This document shows positions 54,039 through 62,314 of a stretch of DNA of 64,000 nucleotides, piece by piece (the stretch's first letter is position 1; each line of letters opens with the position of its first letter). Below the pieces are notes generated by a model that was given only the letters and a program-made list of their open reading frames with translations, ran no database searches and was not told the DNA's origin. Source of the DNA: an uncultured Prevotella sp. (lineage in GTDB: Bacteria > Bacteroidota > Bacteroidia > Bacteroidales > Bacteroidaceae). A program made the translations under genes and the position numbers. The stretch spans positions 1-64,000 of the forward strand of contig CALCVP010000031.1 in NCBI GenBank assembly GCA_937907705.1, given 5' to 3'.

Positions 54039-54560
54039 TTATCTTTTCTTGTCTAAATACATATAGAGGGCTTGCCTTACCGAGCGCAAGCCAAACTGCT
54101 CTGTGTGTATATCCTCAGGAGCCACCCAGTAGCACTCGGCTGCATCGTCGCCGGCAGTCAAGGGGGCTGTGTCTTCTACCGTACACTCGTAGAAGAGGTC
54201 AAGTGTATGTATGTCTACGCCAGAGTAGCGGTAGATGTTAGGCAAGCTGAAGAGGTAGCGCTGCTTAGCTATGGTCAGCCCCGTTTCTTCCATTACCTCA
54301 CGTGCCAAGCCTTCTTCGGCAGTCTCTTGTGCATCACAGAAGCCACCCGGCAAGTCAAATGTGCCTTTGGCTGGCTCTTTCTTGCGCTTTTCTATCAGCA
54401 GTTCGCCTTTGCTGTTGACGATAAACGCTGCCACTGCTGCCGAAGGATTCATGAAGTACTCAAAGCCACAGTTGTTACACTTCTTGCTCTTAGGCGAGTT
54501 GGCTTCAAAGTGAGAGCTGCCGCACATGGGGCAGTAAGACAATTTTTCCAATAGAGTCAT
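54039..54560 (-). CDS. NUDIX hydrolase with N-terminal zinc ribbon
   Basis: A 173-residue protein. An N-terminal zinc ribbon (CPMCGSSHF to KKCNNCGF, residues about 11-33) precedes a NUDIX domain whose box GFCDAQETAEEGLAREVMEE runs from about residue 72 and is complete for Mg binding. Such zinc-ribbon NUDIX enzymes include NADH pyrophosphatase NudC and ADP-ribose hydrolases, but NudC is longer and has an SQPWPFPxS signature that I do not see. The substrate therefore stays open. It is a single gene on the minus strand. Confidence 0.9.
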   Translation of the reverse strand: MTLLEKLSYCPMCGSSHFEANSPKSKKCNNCGFEYFMNPSAAVAAFIVNSKGELLIEKRKKEPAKGTFDLPGGFCDAQETAEEGLAREVMEETGLTIAKQRYLFSLPNIYRYSGVDIHTLDLFYECTVEDTAPLTAGDDAAECYWVAPEDIHTEQFGLRSVRQALYMYLDKKR

Positions 54561-54681
54561 ATCAATATGAATTATGTTATAAATATGCGAAACTGCGGTT
54601 TTCTCTTGGCAAGCTACGGACTGTCAGACGCTGCACTGTCCGCTATGGATGCAGAGCATGGGGCTGCGAGCCTTGTCATAG

Positions 54682-56118
54682 CTACTCTGTAAAGTTGTCG
54701 GTGCGGAACGGCACGAGGGGCATTCCACCGCGGTTGGCCACATTGCCCAGCTGGAAGTTGCGGAAGCAGTATCTTACTGCCACTGGTTTCTGCACCTTTT
54801 CTGAGGTAATGATGATGCCTTTGGTCCAATAGTAGTAGGCTTTGGCAGGATAGAACACACGGTCTTGCCCGCACACCTCAAAGCCTTGCAGGTCTTCGTA
54901 GCGGCTGATGGCTCCGTAATCGTCCTGCAAGTGTACATAGCAGGTATCGTTGCTGATGCTGAGGTCCTTGAACCGTGGACTGTCGCACATCACGCTCTTC
55001 ATGCCATAGGTCTTGTTCAGTGCCACAAATCCCAAGCGTTCGCCCACTTTCTGCTTTTGGCAGGGGTGTATCTGCTGTGTTTCCCAAGGGTACACACAGT
55101 CATTGGTACACACGACAGCACTGTTGGGTATCAGCGTGGCAGCCCTATGCTGCTGCTCGCGAAGCAGCGCCCCTTGTATGCCTGCCACATTATCATAATA
55201 ATAAGGGGCTATCTCTACGAAATAGAAAGGTATATTGCCTAACTTGAAGTCGCTGCGCCACTGCTTTACGAGCAGTGCCAAGCGCTCAGAATAGCGGTTG
55301 CCCGGGTCGCCCACATTGGAGCATCCCTGATAGAAGAGTATGCCCTTTACCGTATAGTTGAGTATCGGATGGAACGTACCGTTGCCCCACAGCAAGGGGC
55401 GGTGATAGTCCCAGGCGTATTGCTTGACCATCTTTGCCGAATCGAGCGGTTCATCGGTGTATTGCTTCAGGTTGGCTCTGCTGAGCCAGCTCTCTACACG
55501 CGTGCCTCCCTTGTTGGCCATTACCAAGCCTACCGGTATGTTGAGCGCACGGCTCACCTCGCGTGCAAAGAAGTAGCCTGTGGCACTTGCCTCACCTACT
55601 GTTTCGGGGCTGCACACCTGCCAACTGCAATCGGCATCGTTCAATGGCGTGGTGCTCATCACGCTTGGTATCTTTACATAATGCACATTGGCAGAGTTGC
55701 GGGCATCCAGTATCACGTTGTTCACGTGCTCCACCGGACAGTTGTCAAAGCCCTTTACAGGCATCTCCATATTACTCTGCCCTGCGCAGACCCATACTTC
55801 GCCTGCCAACACATGCTGTATGCTCACGGCTCCATCGCCGTCGTCTATACTGATGCTCAGCGGCTGCATGGAGGCAGCAGGTGTCTTTACGGTCAACAGC
55901 CATGTGCCATCCTTTCCCACACGAGTCTTGAAGGTCTCTGTGGTCCACGACACACGGGCCTCTACCGTGGCATTGGGCTTGGCCCAGCCCCACAAGCGGG
56001 CATCTGTCTGCTGCTGTAAAATCATGTTGTCGCCCAGCAAATGGGGCAGTCTTACCTTTGCCTCTGCACCTGTAAGAGTCATGAGCAGTGCCGAAAGCAT
56101 TAAAAATAGTTTATGCAT
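54682..56118 (-). CDS. Sialate O-acetylesterase (SGNH family)
   Basis: A 478-residue exported esterase. Signal peptide MHKLFLMLSALLMTLTGAEA, a beta-sandwich domain, then the SASA/SGNH domain with the nucleophile in VCAGQSNMEMPVKG (near residue 113), GLVMANKGGTRVESWLS (near 200), GILFYQGCSNVGD (near 260) and the probable catalytic His in WETQQIHPCQKQKVGERLG (near 350). The family removes O-acetyl groups from sialic acids or acetylated hemicellulose. The neighbouring divergent esterase suggests deacetylation of glycans; the exact substrate is not given. Confidence 0.92.
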   Translation of the reverse strand: MHKLFLMLSALLMTLTGAEAKVRLPHLLGDNMILQQQTDARLWGWAKPNATVEARVSWTTETFKTRVGKDGTWLLTVKTPAASMQPLSISIDDGDGAVSIQHVLAGEVWVCAGQSNMEMPVKGFDNCPVEHVNNVILDARNSANVHYVKIPSVMSTTPLNDADCSWQVCSPETVGEASATGYFFAREVSRALNIPVGLVMANKGGTRVESWLSRANLKQYTDEPLDSAKMVKQYAWDYHRPLLWGNGTFHPILNYTVKGILFYQGCSNVGDPGNRYSERLALLVKQWRSDFKLGNIPFYFVEIAPYYYDNVAGIQGALLREQQHRAATLIPNSAVVCTNDCVYPWETQQIHPCQKQKVGERLGFVALNKTYGMKSVMCDSPRFKDLSISNDTCYVHLQDDYGAISRYEDLQGFEVCGQDRVFYPAKAYYYWTKGIIITSEKVQKPVAVRYCFRNFQLGNVANRGGMPLVPFRTDNFTE

Positions 56119-56182
56119 GGTATTGTTATTTTATTGATTGTTATATTATTCAAACTGTCTGCAATATTACAAAAAAATTACG

Positions 56183-56190
56183 TATATTTG
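56183..56190 (+). promoter_or_regulatory. Promoter -7 element of the esterase gene
   Basis: TATATTTG matches TAnnTTTG, 61 bases before the ATG at 56251, inside the 132-base divergent gap shared with the sialate O-acetylesterase. Confidence 0.5.
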
Positions 56191-56250
56191 CAGAAACGAG
56201 AAAACTAATTACTCAAATACATAACATTTTTCGATTAACATTTTGATAAT

Positions 56251-57075
56251 ATGAAAACTCTCAGATGCCTTTTTGCAGTAGTGGCAGCCCTTATGGGCCT
56301 GTCTGTCATGGCTCAAAGCCAAGCCACTTATAACCTTTGGCCCAACGGTGCGCCCAATGACAACGGCGATGCTGCCGACACCGCCAAGATTTCCGTTTAC
56401 CTTCCGGCAGAGAAAAAGGCCACAGGCCGCTGTATAGTGATTTGTCCCGGGGGCGGATATGCACACTTGGCCATGGAGCACGAGGGCCGTCAGTGGGCGG
56501 TATTCTTCAATAATATGGGCATTGCAGCAGTAGTGCTGAAGTACCGTATGCCACATGGCAACCGCGAAGTACCTGTCAGCGATGCCGAAGAAGCCATGAA
56601 GACGGTAAGGCGCAATGCCGCAACTTGGCACATCAACCCCGACAATGTAGGCATCATGGGCTTTTCAGCAGGCGGCCATCTGGCCTCAACCATAGCCACC
56701 CATGCCACCAAAGAGGCACTGCCTAACTTCCAGATACTGTTCTATCCCGTCATTACCATGATGCCCGACCTTACCCACAAGGGTTCTCACGACAACTTCT
56801 TGGGTTCCAATGCCAAGAAGAAAGACGAGAAGGAATACAGCAACGACATGCAGGTAACACGCATCACGCCACGTGCTTTCATTGCCTTGAGCGACGATGA
56901 CCGCACAGTGCTGCCCGTCAATGGCGTAAACTATTATATGGAACTCTACCGCCACGATGTGCCGGCCACCCTACATGTGTATCCCGAAGGAGGCCACGGA
57001 TGGGGCTATCGCGAGAGTTTCGCCTATCACTTGGAAATGATTCTCGATCTGAAAGCATGGCTGCATAGCTTCTAA
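56251..57075 (+). CDS. Secreted alpha/beta hydrolase, acetyl-xylan-esterase-like
   Basis: A 274-residue exported hydrolase of the BD-FAE/COG0657 type. Signal peptide about 1-24 (ending MAQS), oxyanion motif CPGGGYAHLAMEHEG (near residue 68), nucleophile elbow GFSAGGHLAS (near 138), Asp in ALSDDDRTVLPVN (near 215) and His in YPEGGHGWGY (near 248). Relatives deacetylate xylan or oligosaccharides. It is divergent from a sialate O-acetylesterase, so both may act on acetylated glycans. A clear terminator follows. Confidence 0.9.
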   Translation: MKTLRCLFAVVAALMGLSVMAQSQATYNLWPNGAPNDNGDAADTAKISVYLPAEKKATGRCIVICPGGGYAHLAMEHEGRQWAVFFNNMGIAAVVLKYRMPHGNREVPVSDAEEAMKTVRRNAATWHINPDNVGIMGFSAGGHLASTIATHATKEALPNFQILFYPVITMMPDLTHKGSHDNFLGSNAKKKDEKEYSNDMQVTRITPRAFIALSDDDRTVLPVNGVNYYMELYRHDVPATLHVYPEGGHGWGYRESFAYHLEMILDLKAWLHSF

Positions 57076-57094
57076 GTTTACTCAACCTCATACG

Positions 57095-57154
57095 GAGTGG
57101 CAGCAACAGGATGAACTACAATGTTCAGCTTGTTGCTGCCACTCTGCTTTTTAT
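57095..57154 (+). terminator. Terminator of the esterase gene
   Basis: Perfect 14-base arms (GAGTGGCAGCAACA at 57095-57108, complement at 57131-57144) are followed by TGCTTTTTA, 19 bases past the stop. Confidence 0.75.
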
Positions 57155-57159
57155 CCTTT

Positions 57160-57292
57160 GAAAGCAGTGCTTTCGCCTTTGCAAGAGCATAGCAACCGCC
57201 TTGCAAAAGCACTGCAACCGGAAGCCGACAGCATAGCTATCGCCACCTGAAAGCTATGCTCTTGCACCGCCATTGCGGTGCTTTCAAAACCG
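57160..57292. repeat. 22-bp palindromic repeat array D (6 units)
   Basis: Six units start at 57160, 57183, 57205, 57227, 57249 and 57271 (first step 23 bases, the rest 22): GAAAGC/GCTTTC (an exact palindrome), AAGAGC/GCAACC, AAAAGC/GCAACC, GACAGC/GCTATC, GAAAGC/GCTCTT, CATTGC/GCTTTC. The array begins just after the esterase terminator and ends 107 bases before the dapB -7 element. Confidence 0.9.
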
Positions 57293-57398
57293 CTGTTGCC
57301 CACAGGCTAAAGCCGCTGCCGCAGCAGCAAGTGTGTGAAACTTGTTTATTTTTCGGCGTGTTTTTGTCATAACTCATTCATAATTCGGGATTTTTACC

Positions 57399-57406
57399 TA
57401 CATTTG
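57399..57406 (+). promoter_or_regulatory. Promoter -7 element of dapB
   Basis: TACATTTG matches TAnnTTTG. Transcription would start near 57413, about 150 bases before the ATG at 57565, with no clear -33 element. Confidence 0.5.
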
Positions 57407-57564
57407 CATTAGATTAAGGCAGGTAAGGCTAACCTTATGGCAGGACTGCAAGTACCAATACGGCATGCCGTTGCGGCACTTCGGAAAATGCGATGACACA
57501 CCACCGCAAGTCCGCCGCTACCCTACCCCCACACAACAGTAGAAACATAAAACAAACATACAAT

Positions 57565-58323
57565 ATGAAAATTGCACTTATTGGATATGGCAAGATGGGC
57601 AAGATGATTGAGCAGATTGCGCTCAGTCGCGGCCATCAGATAGTAAGTATTATCGATGTAGACAACCAGCAAGACTTTGACAGTCCTGAGTTCGCTTCGG
57701 CAGACGTGGCCATCGAGTTCACTTCGCCTACCGCAGCATACGGCAACTACCTCAAGGCCTTTGCCCACAATGTGAAAGTGGTGTCGGGTTCTACCGGATG
57801 GATGAAGGACCACGGCGACGATGTACGCAAAATGTGTTCCGCAGAGGGCGGACAGACCCTCTTCTGGGCATCCAACTTCTCTATCGGTGTGGCTATCTTC
57901 TCTGCCGTCAACCGCTATTTGGCCAAGATTATGAACGGCTTTCCACAATATGACGTACGCATGGAAGAAACACACCACATACATAAACTCGATGCGCCCA
58001 GTGGCACTGCCATCACATTAGCAGAGGACATCATAGACCATCTCGACCGCAAGCAAGAATGGGTAAAGGGCGTGCAGCACCTGGCTGACGGCACCGTGGA
58101 AGGAACAAACGAGGTAAAGCCTTCGCAACTGGCCATAGAAAGCATCAGACGAGACGAGGTGCCGGGCATACACTCGGTGATTTACAACAGCGAGGCAGAC
58201 TGCATCACCATCACACATGATGCCCACTCGCGCCAGGGTTTCGCCCTGGGAGCAGTGCTGGCTGCCGAGTACACCAAAGACCATAAGGGCTTGCTCACCA
58301 CTTCAGACTTATTCAAATTCTAA
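57565..58323 (+). CDS. dapB: 4-hydroxy-tetrahydrodipicolinate reductase DapB
   Basis: NAD(P)H-dependent reductase of the diaminopimelate/lysine pathway. The dinucleotide motif ALIGYGKMGKMIEQIA (residues 4-19), the catalytic EETHHIHKLDAPSGTA (near 133-148, with the HH pair and Lys) and the C-terminal HDAHSRQGFALGAVLAAEY are all present. The frame can open at 57493, but the ATG at 57565 gives the standard start MKIALIGYGKMG and 252 residues. It supplies meso-DAP, in agreement with the DAP-type MurE. Two signal peptidase genes follow 76 bases later. Confidence 0.96.
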   Translation: MKIALIGYGKMGKMIEQIALSRGHQIVSIIDVDNQQDFDSPEFASADVAIEFTSPTAAYGNYLKAFAHNVKVVSGSTGWMKDHGDDVRKMCSAEGGQTLFWASNFSIGVAIFSAVNRYLAKIMNGFPQYDVRMEETHHIHKLDAPSGTAITLAEDIIDHLDRKQEWVKGVQHLADGTVEGTNEVKPSQLAIESIRRDEVPGIHSVIYNSEADCITITHDAHSRQGFALGAVLAAEYTKDHKGLLTTSDLFKF

Positions 58324-58399
58324 CAGATTTCATTCTTTCCGTGCCTCACAGGCAGCTGTACGGCTGGCGCAAAAGCACGGTCTTCAACCTCAATAACAA

Positions 58400-59836
58400 A
58401 TGATAGATAAAGAAAAAGCAAGACTGAACATGAAGGTTCAGTGGACTAAGTTTATCGTAGTGTTGGTACTTTACCTGCTCTTCCTGCTGTGGCTGAAGAG
58501 TTGGTTAGGACTTGTCGTCATACCGTTTATCTACGATGCCTACATATCCAAGAAGATCAAGTGGCAATGGTGGCGCGACTCTGAAGGTCCAGTGCGCTTC
58601 ATCATGTCGTGGGTAGACGCTTTGGTGTTTGCCTTGATAGCTGTATACTTCGTCAACCAGTTCTTCTTCCAGAACTATGTCATACCGTCATCCTCCCTTG
58701 AAAAGTCGCTGCTGACGGGCGACTATCTCTTTGTGAGCAAGGTAAGTTACGGTCCACGCATACCAGAAACACCGCTTACCATGCCGCTCACACAGCACAC
58801 ACTGCCCGTGTTCGGATGCAAGTCATACATAGAATGGCCTCACTGGGACTACCGCCGCGCCAAAGGTTTCGGAAAAGTGAAGCTCAACGACATCGTGGTG
58901 TTCAACTATCCGGCAGGCGACACTTTGGTAAGCAATGAGCAATGGCAGGCTGCCGACTACTATCAGATGTGCTACTCGTTCGGCTATCAGCTGGCTCCCT
59001 ACCAGCCCAATCTGGCAAAATACACACCACAACAGCGCTACGACTACTTCAACAGCATCTATAACGTGGGCAGAAAATACATCGTTGACAACCCGCAAAC
59101 GTATGGAACAATCATGACGCGGCCTGTTGACCGCCGCGAAAACTACGTGAAACGTTGCGTGGGTCTGCCCGGCATGACCCTCCAAATCAAGAACCGCATC
59201 GTCTATCTGGACGGCAAGCCCAACAAAGAACCTGACAACGTGCAGTACTCTTACTATGTAAAGCTGCGCCAGCAGCTGCCCGAAGAGCTGATGCATGACC
59301 TGGGAATCAGCATGGAAGACCTTACCAGTCTCAACCAAAATGGCTATATGCCACTGACCCAAAAGGCTGTCAACGCACTGAAACAGCGCAAAGACCTGGT
59401 GCAGAGCATTACGCTCAACACCGATGCCACGACACAAGACATCTACCCGTTGAACGGCTACAAAGGATGGACACGAGACAACTACGGACCTGTATGGATA
59501 CCTGCCAAGGGCAAGAGCATACATCTTGACATGAACAACATAGCTGTCTATGAGCGTCCTATCAAGGTGTACGAGGGCAACGACCTAAAAGTAAAGGGTG
59601 GAAAGATATACATCAACGGCAAGCCTGTTACCAGCTACACCTTCAAGATGGACTATTACTGGATGATGGGCGACAACCGTCACAACTCAGCTGACAGCCG
59701 ATACTGGGGCTTTGTGCCTGAAGACCACATTGTAGGCAAACCTATCTTTATATGGTATTCAAGCGATCCTGACCGCAAAGGCTTTGCAAAGATACGATGG
59801 AACCGCTTGTTCACCTTCGTAGACAATATCAAGTAA
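58400..59836 (+). CDS. lepB: Signal peptidase I (active paralogue)
   Basis: A membrane serine protease (S26) that cleaves signal peptides outside the cytoplasmic membrane. N-terminal helices (about residues 16-40 and 70-88) precede the nucleophile in VIPSSSLEKSLL (near 97), the general base Lys in NYVKRCVGLPG (near 250), and the box YYWMMGDNRHNSADSRYWGFVP (shown from its ends, near 415). At 478 residues it is much longer than the E. coli enzyme (324), with extra domains before and after the Lys box, as usual in Bacteroidetes. It is followed by a second, shorter paralogue. Confidence 0.95.
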   Translation: MIDKEKARLNMKVQWTKFIVVLVLYLLFLLWLKSWLGLVVIPFIYDAYISKKIKWQWWRDSEGPVRFIMSWVDALVFALIAVYFVNQFFFQNYVIPSSSLEKSLLTGDYLFVSKVSYGPRIPETPLTMPLTQHTLPVFGCKSYIEWPHWDYRRAKGFGKVKLNDIVVFNYPAGDTLVSNEQWQAADYYQMCYSFGYQLAPYQPNLAKYTPQQRYDYFNSIYNVGRKYIVDNPQTYGTIMTRPVDRRENYVKRCVGLPGMTLQIKNRIVYLDGKPNKEPDNVQYSYYVKLRQQLPEELMHDLGISMEDLTSLNQNGYMPLTQKAVNALKQRKDLVQSITLNTDATTQDIYPLNGYKGWTRDNYGPVWIPAKGKSIHLDMNNIAVYERPIKVYEGNDLKVKGGKIYINGKPVTSYTFKMDYYWMMGDNRHNSADSRYWGFVPEDHIVGKPIFIWYSSDPDRKGFAKIRWNRLFTFVDNIK

Positions 59837-59890
59837 ACCGGTAATAAATATCACACAAGACTATCCGTGATAGCTTTCTGCCGGCCCACT

Positions 59891-59927
59891 TGCCAAGTGT
59901 CCTCTGCCGAGTGGACACTTGGCAGAG
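59891..59927. promoter_or_regulatory. Alternative hairpins between the two signal peptidase genes
   Basis: TGCCAAGTGTCC (59891-59902) pairs perfectly with 59913-59924 around a 10-base loop. CTCTGCC (59902-59908) can instead pair with GGCAGAG (59921-59927). The two pairings share bases and exclude each other. There is no T-tract. The structure lies 32 bases before the second gene. Confidence 0.45.
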
Positions 59928-59958
59928 TGCCGTTAACACGCTAACCTTTCGCACACAC

Positions 59959-60591
59959 ATGAGAAATGCCCTCAAATTTCTGTTGACCCTCGTGGCGGCT
60001 ACGGTGCTGATGCTCGTAGTAAGGGCATTTGTGTTTGCCGTGTACACGGTAGACGGGGCATCGCTGGCACCGCTCTTCCATGTCGGCGACCGTGTAGTGG
60101 TGAACCGGTGGGGCTATGGCTTGCGCGTAGGTGGGGGCGACACGGTAGACTATACCCGCTGGCTAAGGCGGCCCATAGGGCGCAATGAACTGGTGGCTTT
60201 TAACTATCCTCTCGGCAAGGCGTGCCAAGTGGAAGACCGGGAGGTATACATCTGCGTGTGCACTGCCGTGCCCGGCGACACCGTAAGGCAGCAAGGCATG
60301 TACTTTGTCATGCCCGGCAAGCGGGTGCCTGTCAATGTTACGTCTGCCAACATGCGCCTACTGTGCTACATCTACAACAAATATGAACCGCAAATGGCTG
60401 CCATCCGCCAGCACAAACTCTATGTAGACGGACAAGAGACCATGCGTGCTTACTTTACACGCGACTACTACTGGATGAGCAGCGGCAACCCGAAGAACTG
60501 CAACGACTCGCGCTTTTTCGGTCCCGTGCCGGAGAGTTATGTCATCGGTAGCGTAGTAGCTGTGTTGCCAGCCCTGTTCACCCAGCATTAA
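59959..60591 (+). CDS. Signal peptidase I paralogue lacking the catalytic lysine
   Basis: A 210-residue S26-type protein with one N-terminal helix (LKFLLTLVAATVLMLVVRAFVF, about 5-26; core LVAATVLMLVV). Ser35 in VDGASLAPLF sits where the nucleophile is expected. The segment aligned to the lysine box of the active paralogue, YVKRCVGLPG, reads YICVCTAVPGD here, so position 99 is Cys, not Lys. The later GDNRHNSADSR box is degenerate (SGNPKNCNDSR). The protein is thus probably not a normal signal peptidase; it may be a partner or regulator of the enzyme encoded just upstream, like the inactive SpsA next to SpsB in staphylococci (analogy). The frame opens at 59890; ATG 59959 starts the helix. Confidence 0.85.
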   Translation: MRNALKFLLTLVAATVLMLVVRAFVFAVYTVDGASLAPLFHVGDRVVVNRWGYGLRVGGGDTVDYTRWLRRPIGRNELVAFNYPLGKACQVEDREVYICVCTAVPGDTVRQQGMYFVMPGKRVPVNVTSANMRLLCYIYNKYEPQMAAIRQHKLYVDGQETMRAYFTRDYYWMSSGNPKNCNDSRFFGPVPESYVIGSVVAVLPALFTQH

Positions 60592-60670
60592 CTTCAACAG
60601 CCAACAGACTGCAAGAGCAGGCTTCTTCTGCCATGTTTCTTCTGCCAGCGGCTTTAATTTTCTTAACAAC

Positions 60671-61303
60671 GTGACTTCCAAAGCATTACTTTCATCTACT
60701 TATTTCGGACCTGTGCAGTGGTATCAAAAGCTCTACCGCTACGACTGTACATGGGTAGAACGCTACGACAACTTCATGAAGCAGACCTACAGGAACCGTT
60801 GCCTGATTGCCACTACCAATGGTGTGCAGGCGCTTACGGTGCCTGTGGAACGCTCAACAACAGAGAACGGCAAGTGTATCATGAAGGACTTGCGCATCAG
60901 CGACCATGGCAATTGGCGGCACATACACTGGAATGCGCTGCTCAGTGCCTACAACGAGTCGCCTTTCTTTGAGTATTATGCTGACGACATCAGGCCTTTC
61001 TTTGAGCGCAAATGGACCTTTCTGTATGACTTCAACACTGAGATATGCGCCAAGATGTGCGAACTGCTCGACATAGAGCCTGTCATCAAGCCTACCGACA
61101 GCTATATACCGGCAGACGACAGCAGACTGAACTGCGTGGCAGACCTGCGCGATGCAATCAGGCCCAAGCACCCTCTACCCGACGATACCTTTACACCACA
61201 GCGCTACTATCAGGTCTATGAGCAGCGATGGGGCTTCTTGCCAAACCTCAGTGTGCTCGACTTGCTCTTCAACATGGGCAACGAGAGCGTGCTGTATTTA
61301 TAA
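60671..61303 (+). CDS. WbqC family protein
   Basis: A 210-residue soluble protein of the WbqC-like family. LLSSTYFGPVQWYQKLYRYD (residues 6-25), HWNALLSAYNESPFFEYYAD (near 90) and the C-terminal SVLDLLFNMGNES are typical. Members are often found with polysaccharide or nucleotide-sugar genes and may be transferases, but no activity is proven for the general family. It starts with GTG at 60671. It lies 79 bases after the second signal peptidase paralogue and ends in a terminator. Confidence 0.9.
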   Translation: MTSKALLSSTYFGPVQWYQKLYRYDCTWVERYDNFMKQTYRNRCLIATTNGVQALTVPVERSTTENGKCIMKDLRISDHGNWRHIHWNALLSAYNESPFFEYYADDIRPFFERKWTFLYDFNTEICAKMCELLDIEPVIKPTDSYIPADDSRLNCVADLRDAIRPKHPLPDDTFTPQRYYQVYEQRWGFLPNLSVLDLLFNMGNESVLYL

Positions 61304-61360
61304 AGAAAAATAACTTCAGCCTGTCTCTTGCTACGATAAAGACATACATTACGCCAGCAT

Positions 61361-61388
61361 AAGCAGTCCCTGCAAAGGCTGCTTTTTT
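61361..61388 (+). terminator. Terminator of the wbqC-like gene
   Basis: AGCAGTCC and GGCTGCT pair with one bulged base, followed by T6 (61383-61388), 58 bases past the stop. Confidence 0.7.
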
Positions 61389-61472
61389 AGTTTTGATGCC
61401 TTATTTGCGCAAAAATGAGCTTAAACGAGCATTTTTTTGTAACTGTAAGACGGCTTTTCGGATTTCTTGTAT

Positions 61473-61480
61473 TATATTTG
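61473..61480 (+). promoter_or_regulatory. Promoter -7 element of the DUF3332 gene
   Basis: TATATTTG matches TAnnTTTG, 31 bases before the ATG. The nearest TTTG upstream (61436-61439) is too far for a standard -33 element. Confidence 0.5.
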
Positions 61481-61510
61481 CCCATACAATAAATCCATAA
61501 ATTTAAGACT

Positions 61511-62062
61511 ATGTACAATAAGTTTCTGAAAACCGCTGTCTTCGCCCTTGTAGGCGTATGCCTCACCAGTTCGTGTGTAGGTTCATTCTCTATGTTCAAC
61601 AAATTGCTTAACTGGAACAAAGACGCCACGGGCAACAAGTTTTTGAACGAGCTGCTCTTCATTGTCATTTCGCCTGCTTACGCTTTCTGTGGAGTGGCCG
61701 ACGTGTTTGTGTTAAACACCATAGAGTTCTGGACAGGCAGTAATCCTTTAGCCAATAATGTGGGTAAAACAAAAAGTGTTATGGGCAGTGACGGACGCCT
61801 GTATGCCGTAACTTACCTGAAAGACGGCTACGAAATAAAGGATGACAATGGCGAAAAAGTAGAGTTTACATTTAACAAAAGCGACAAAACATGGTCTATG
61901 GTGAAAGATGGCAACAAAGTTACACTGCTCAAGGTGAAAGACAACAACACCGCGCAGATATACCTCAAGAACGGCAGAACCATGGATGTGGCACTCAACA
62001 ACCAGGGCCTTTATGAGGCACGCATGGCGGTAAACGAGGGCACATACTTTGCTGCAAGATAA
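61511..62062 (+). CDS. DUF3332 family lipoprotein
   Basis: A 183-residue exported protein. Signal peptide with lipobox-like VCLTSSC (Cys near 21), then the DUF3332 core FSMFNKLLNWNKDATGNKFL with a hydrophobic segment (LLFIVISPAYAFCGVADVFVL, about 45-66; inner part VISPAYAFCGVA) and NTIEFWTGSNP, and a C-terminal beta-rich domain after about residue 80. Function of the family is unknown. It is a single-gene unit with promoter and terminator. Confidence 0.88.
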   Translation: MYNKFLKTAVFALVGVCLTSSCVGSFSMFNKLLNWNKDATGNKFLNELLFIVISPAYAFCGVADVFVLNTIEFWTGSNPLANNVGKTKSVMGSDGRLYAVTYLKDGYEIKDDNGEKVEFTFNKSDKTWSMVKDGNKVTLLKVKDNNTAQIYLKNGRTMDVALNNQGLYEARMAVNEGTYFAAR

Positions 62063-62143
62063 GAATACGTAAGCTGCCGTGAGGCAGCACTTCTAAGTTT
62101 ATACGATGTTTTCATACCTGCTCTATCGAGAGTTGGATTGAGC

Positions 62144-62189
62144 AGAAGGGTCAAAGAACGAGATACTGTTCCTTGACCCTTCTTATTTT
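62144..62189 (+). terminator. Terminator of the DUF3332 gene
   Basis: Arms of 16 bases (62144-62159, 62168-62183; AGAAGGGTCAAAGAAC with one mismatch) are followed by TATTTTA. Confidence 0.75.
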
Positions 62190-62211
62190 ATGACCTTTTC
62201 CTGTCTTTTTC

Positions 62212-62242
62212 TTTGCCGACAGTGATAAATATGTTACTTTTG
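62212..62242 (+). promoter_or_regulatory. Promoter of the Fur-family gene
   Basis: TTTG (62212-62215) and TACTTTTG (62235-62242) are 19 bases apart, a full match to the Bacteroidetes promoter. Transcription would start near 62249, leaving a leader of about 66 bases. Confidence 0.65.
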
Positions 62243-62314
62243 CAACCACAACGGACTGATCTGCACTGCTCTTTTGCAAGGCAGGAAAGCAGTTCTTAGA
62301 CCACCTGTTTCATT

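Noticed and set aside
58823..59524. 233-codon frame on minus opposite the first signal peptidase gene
   Set aside because: Antisense shadow of the long lepB gene.
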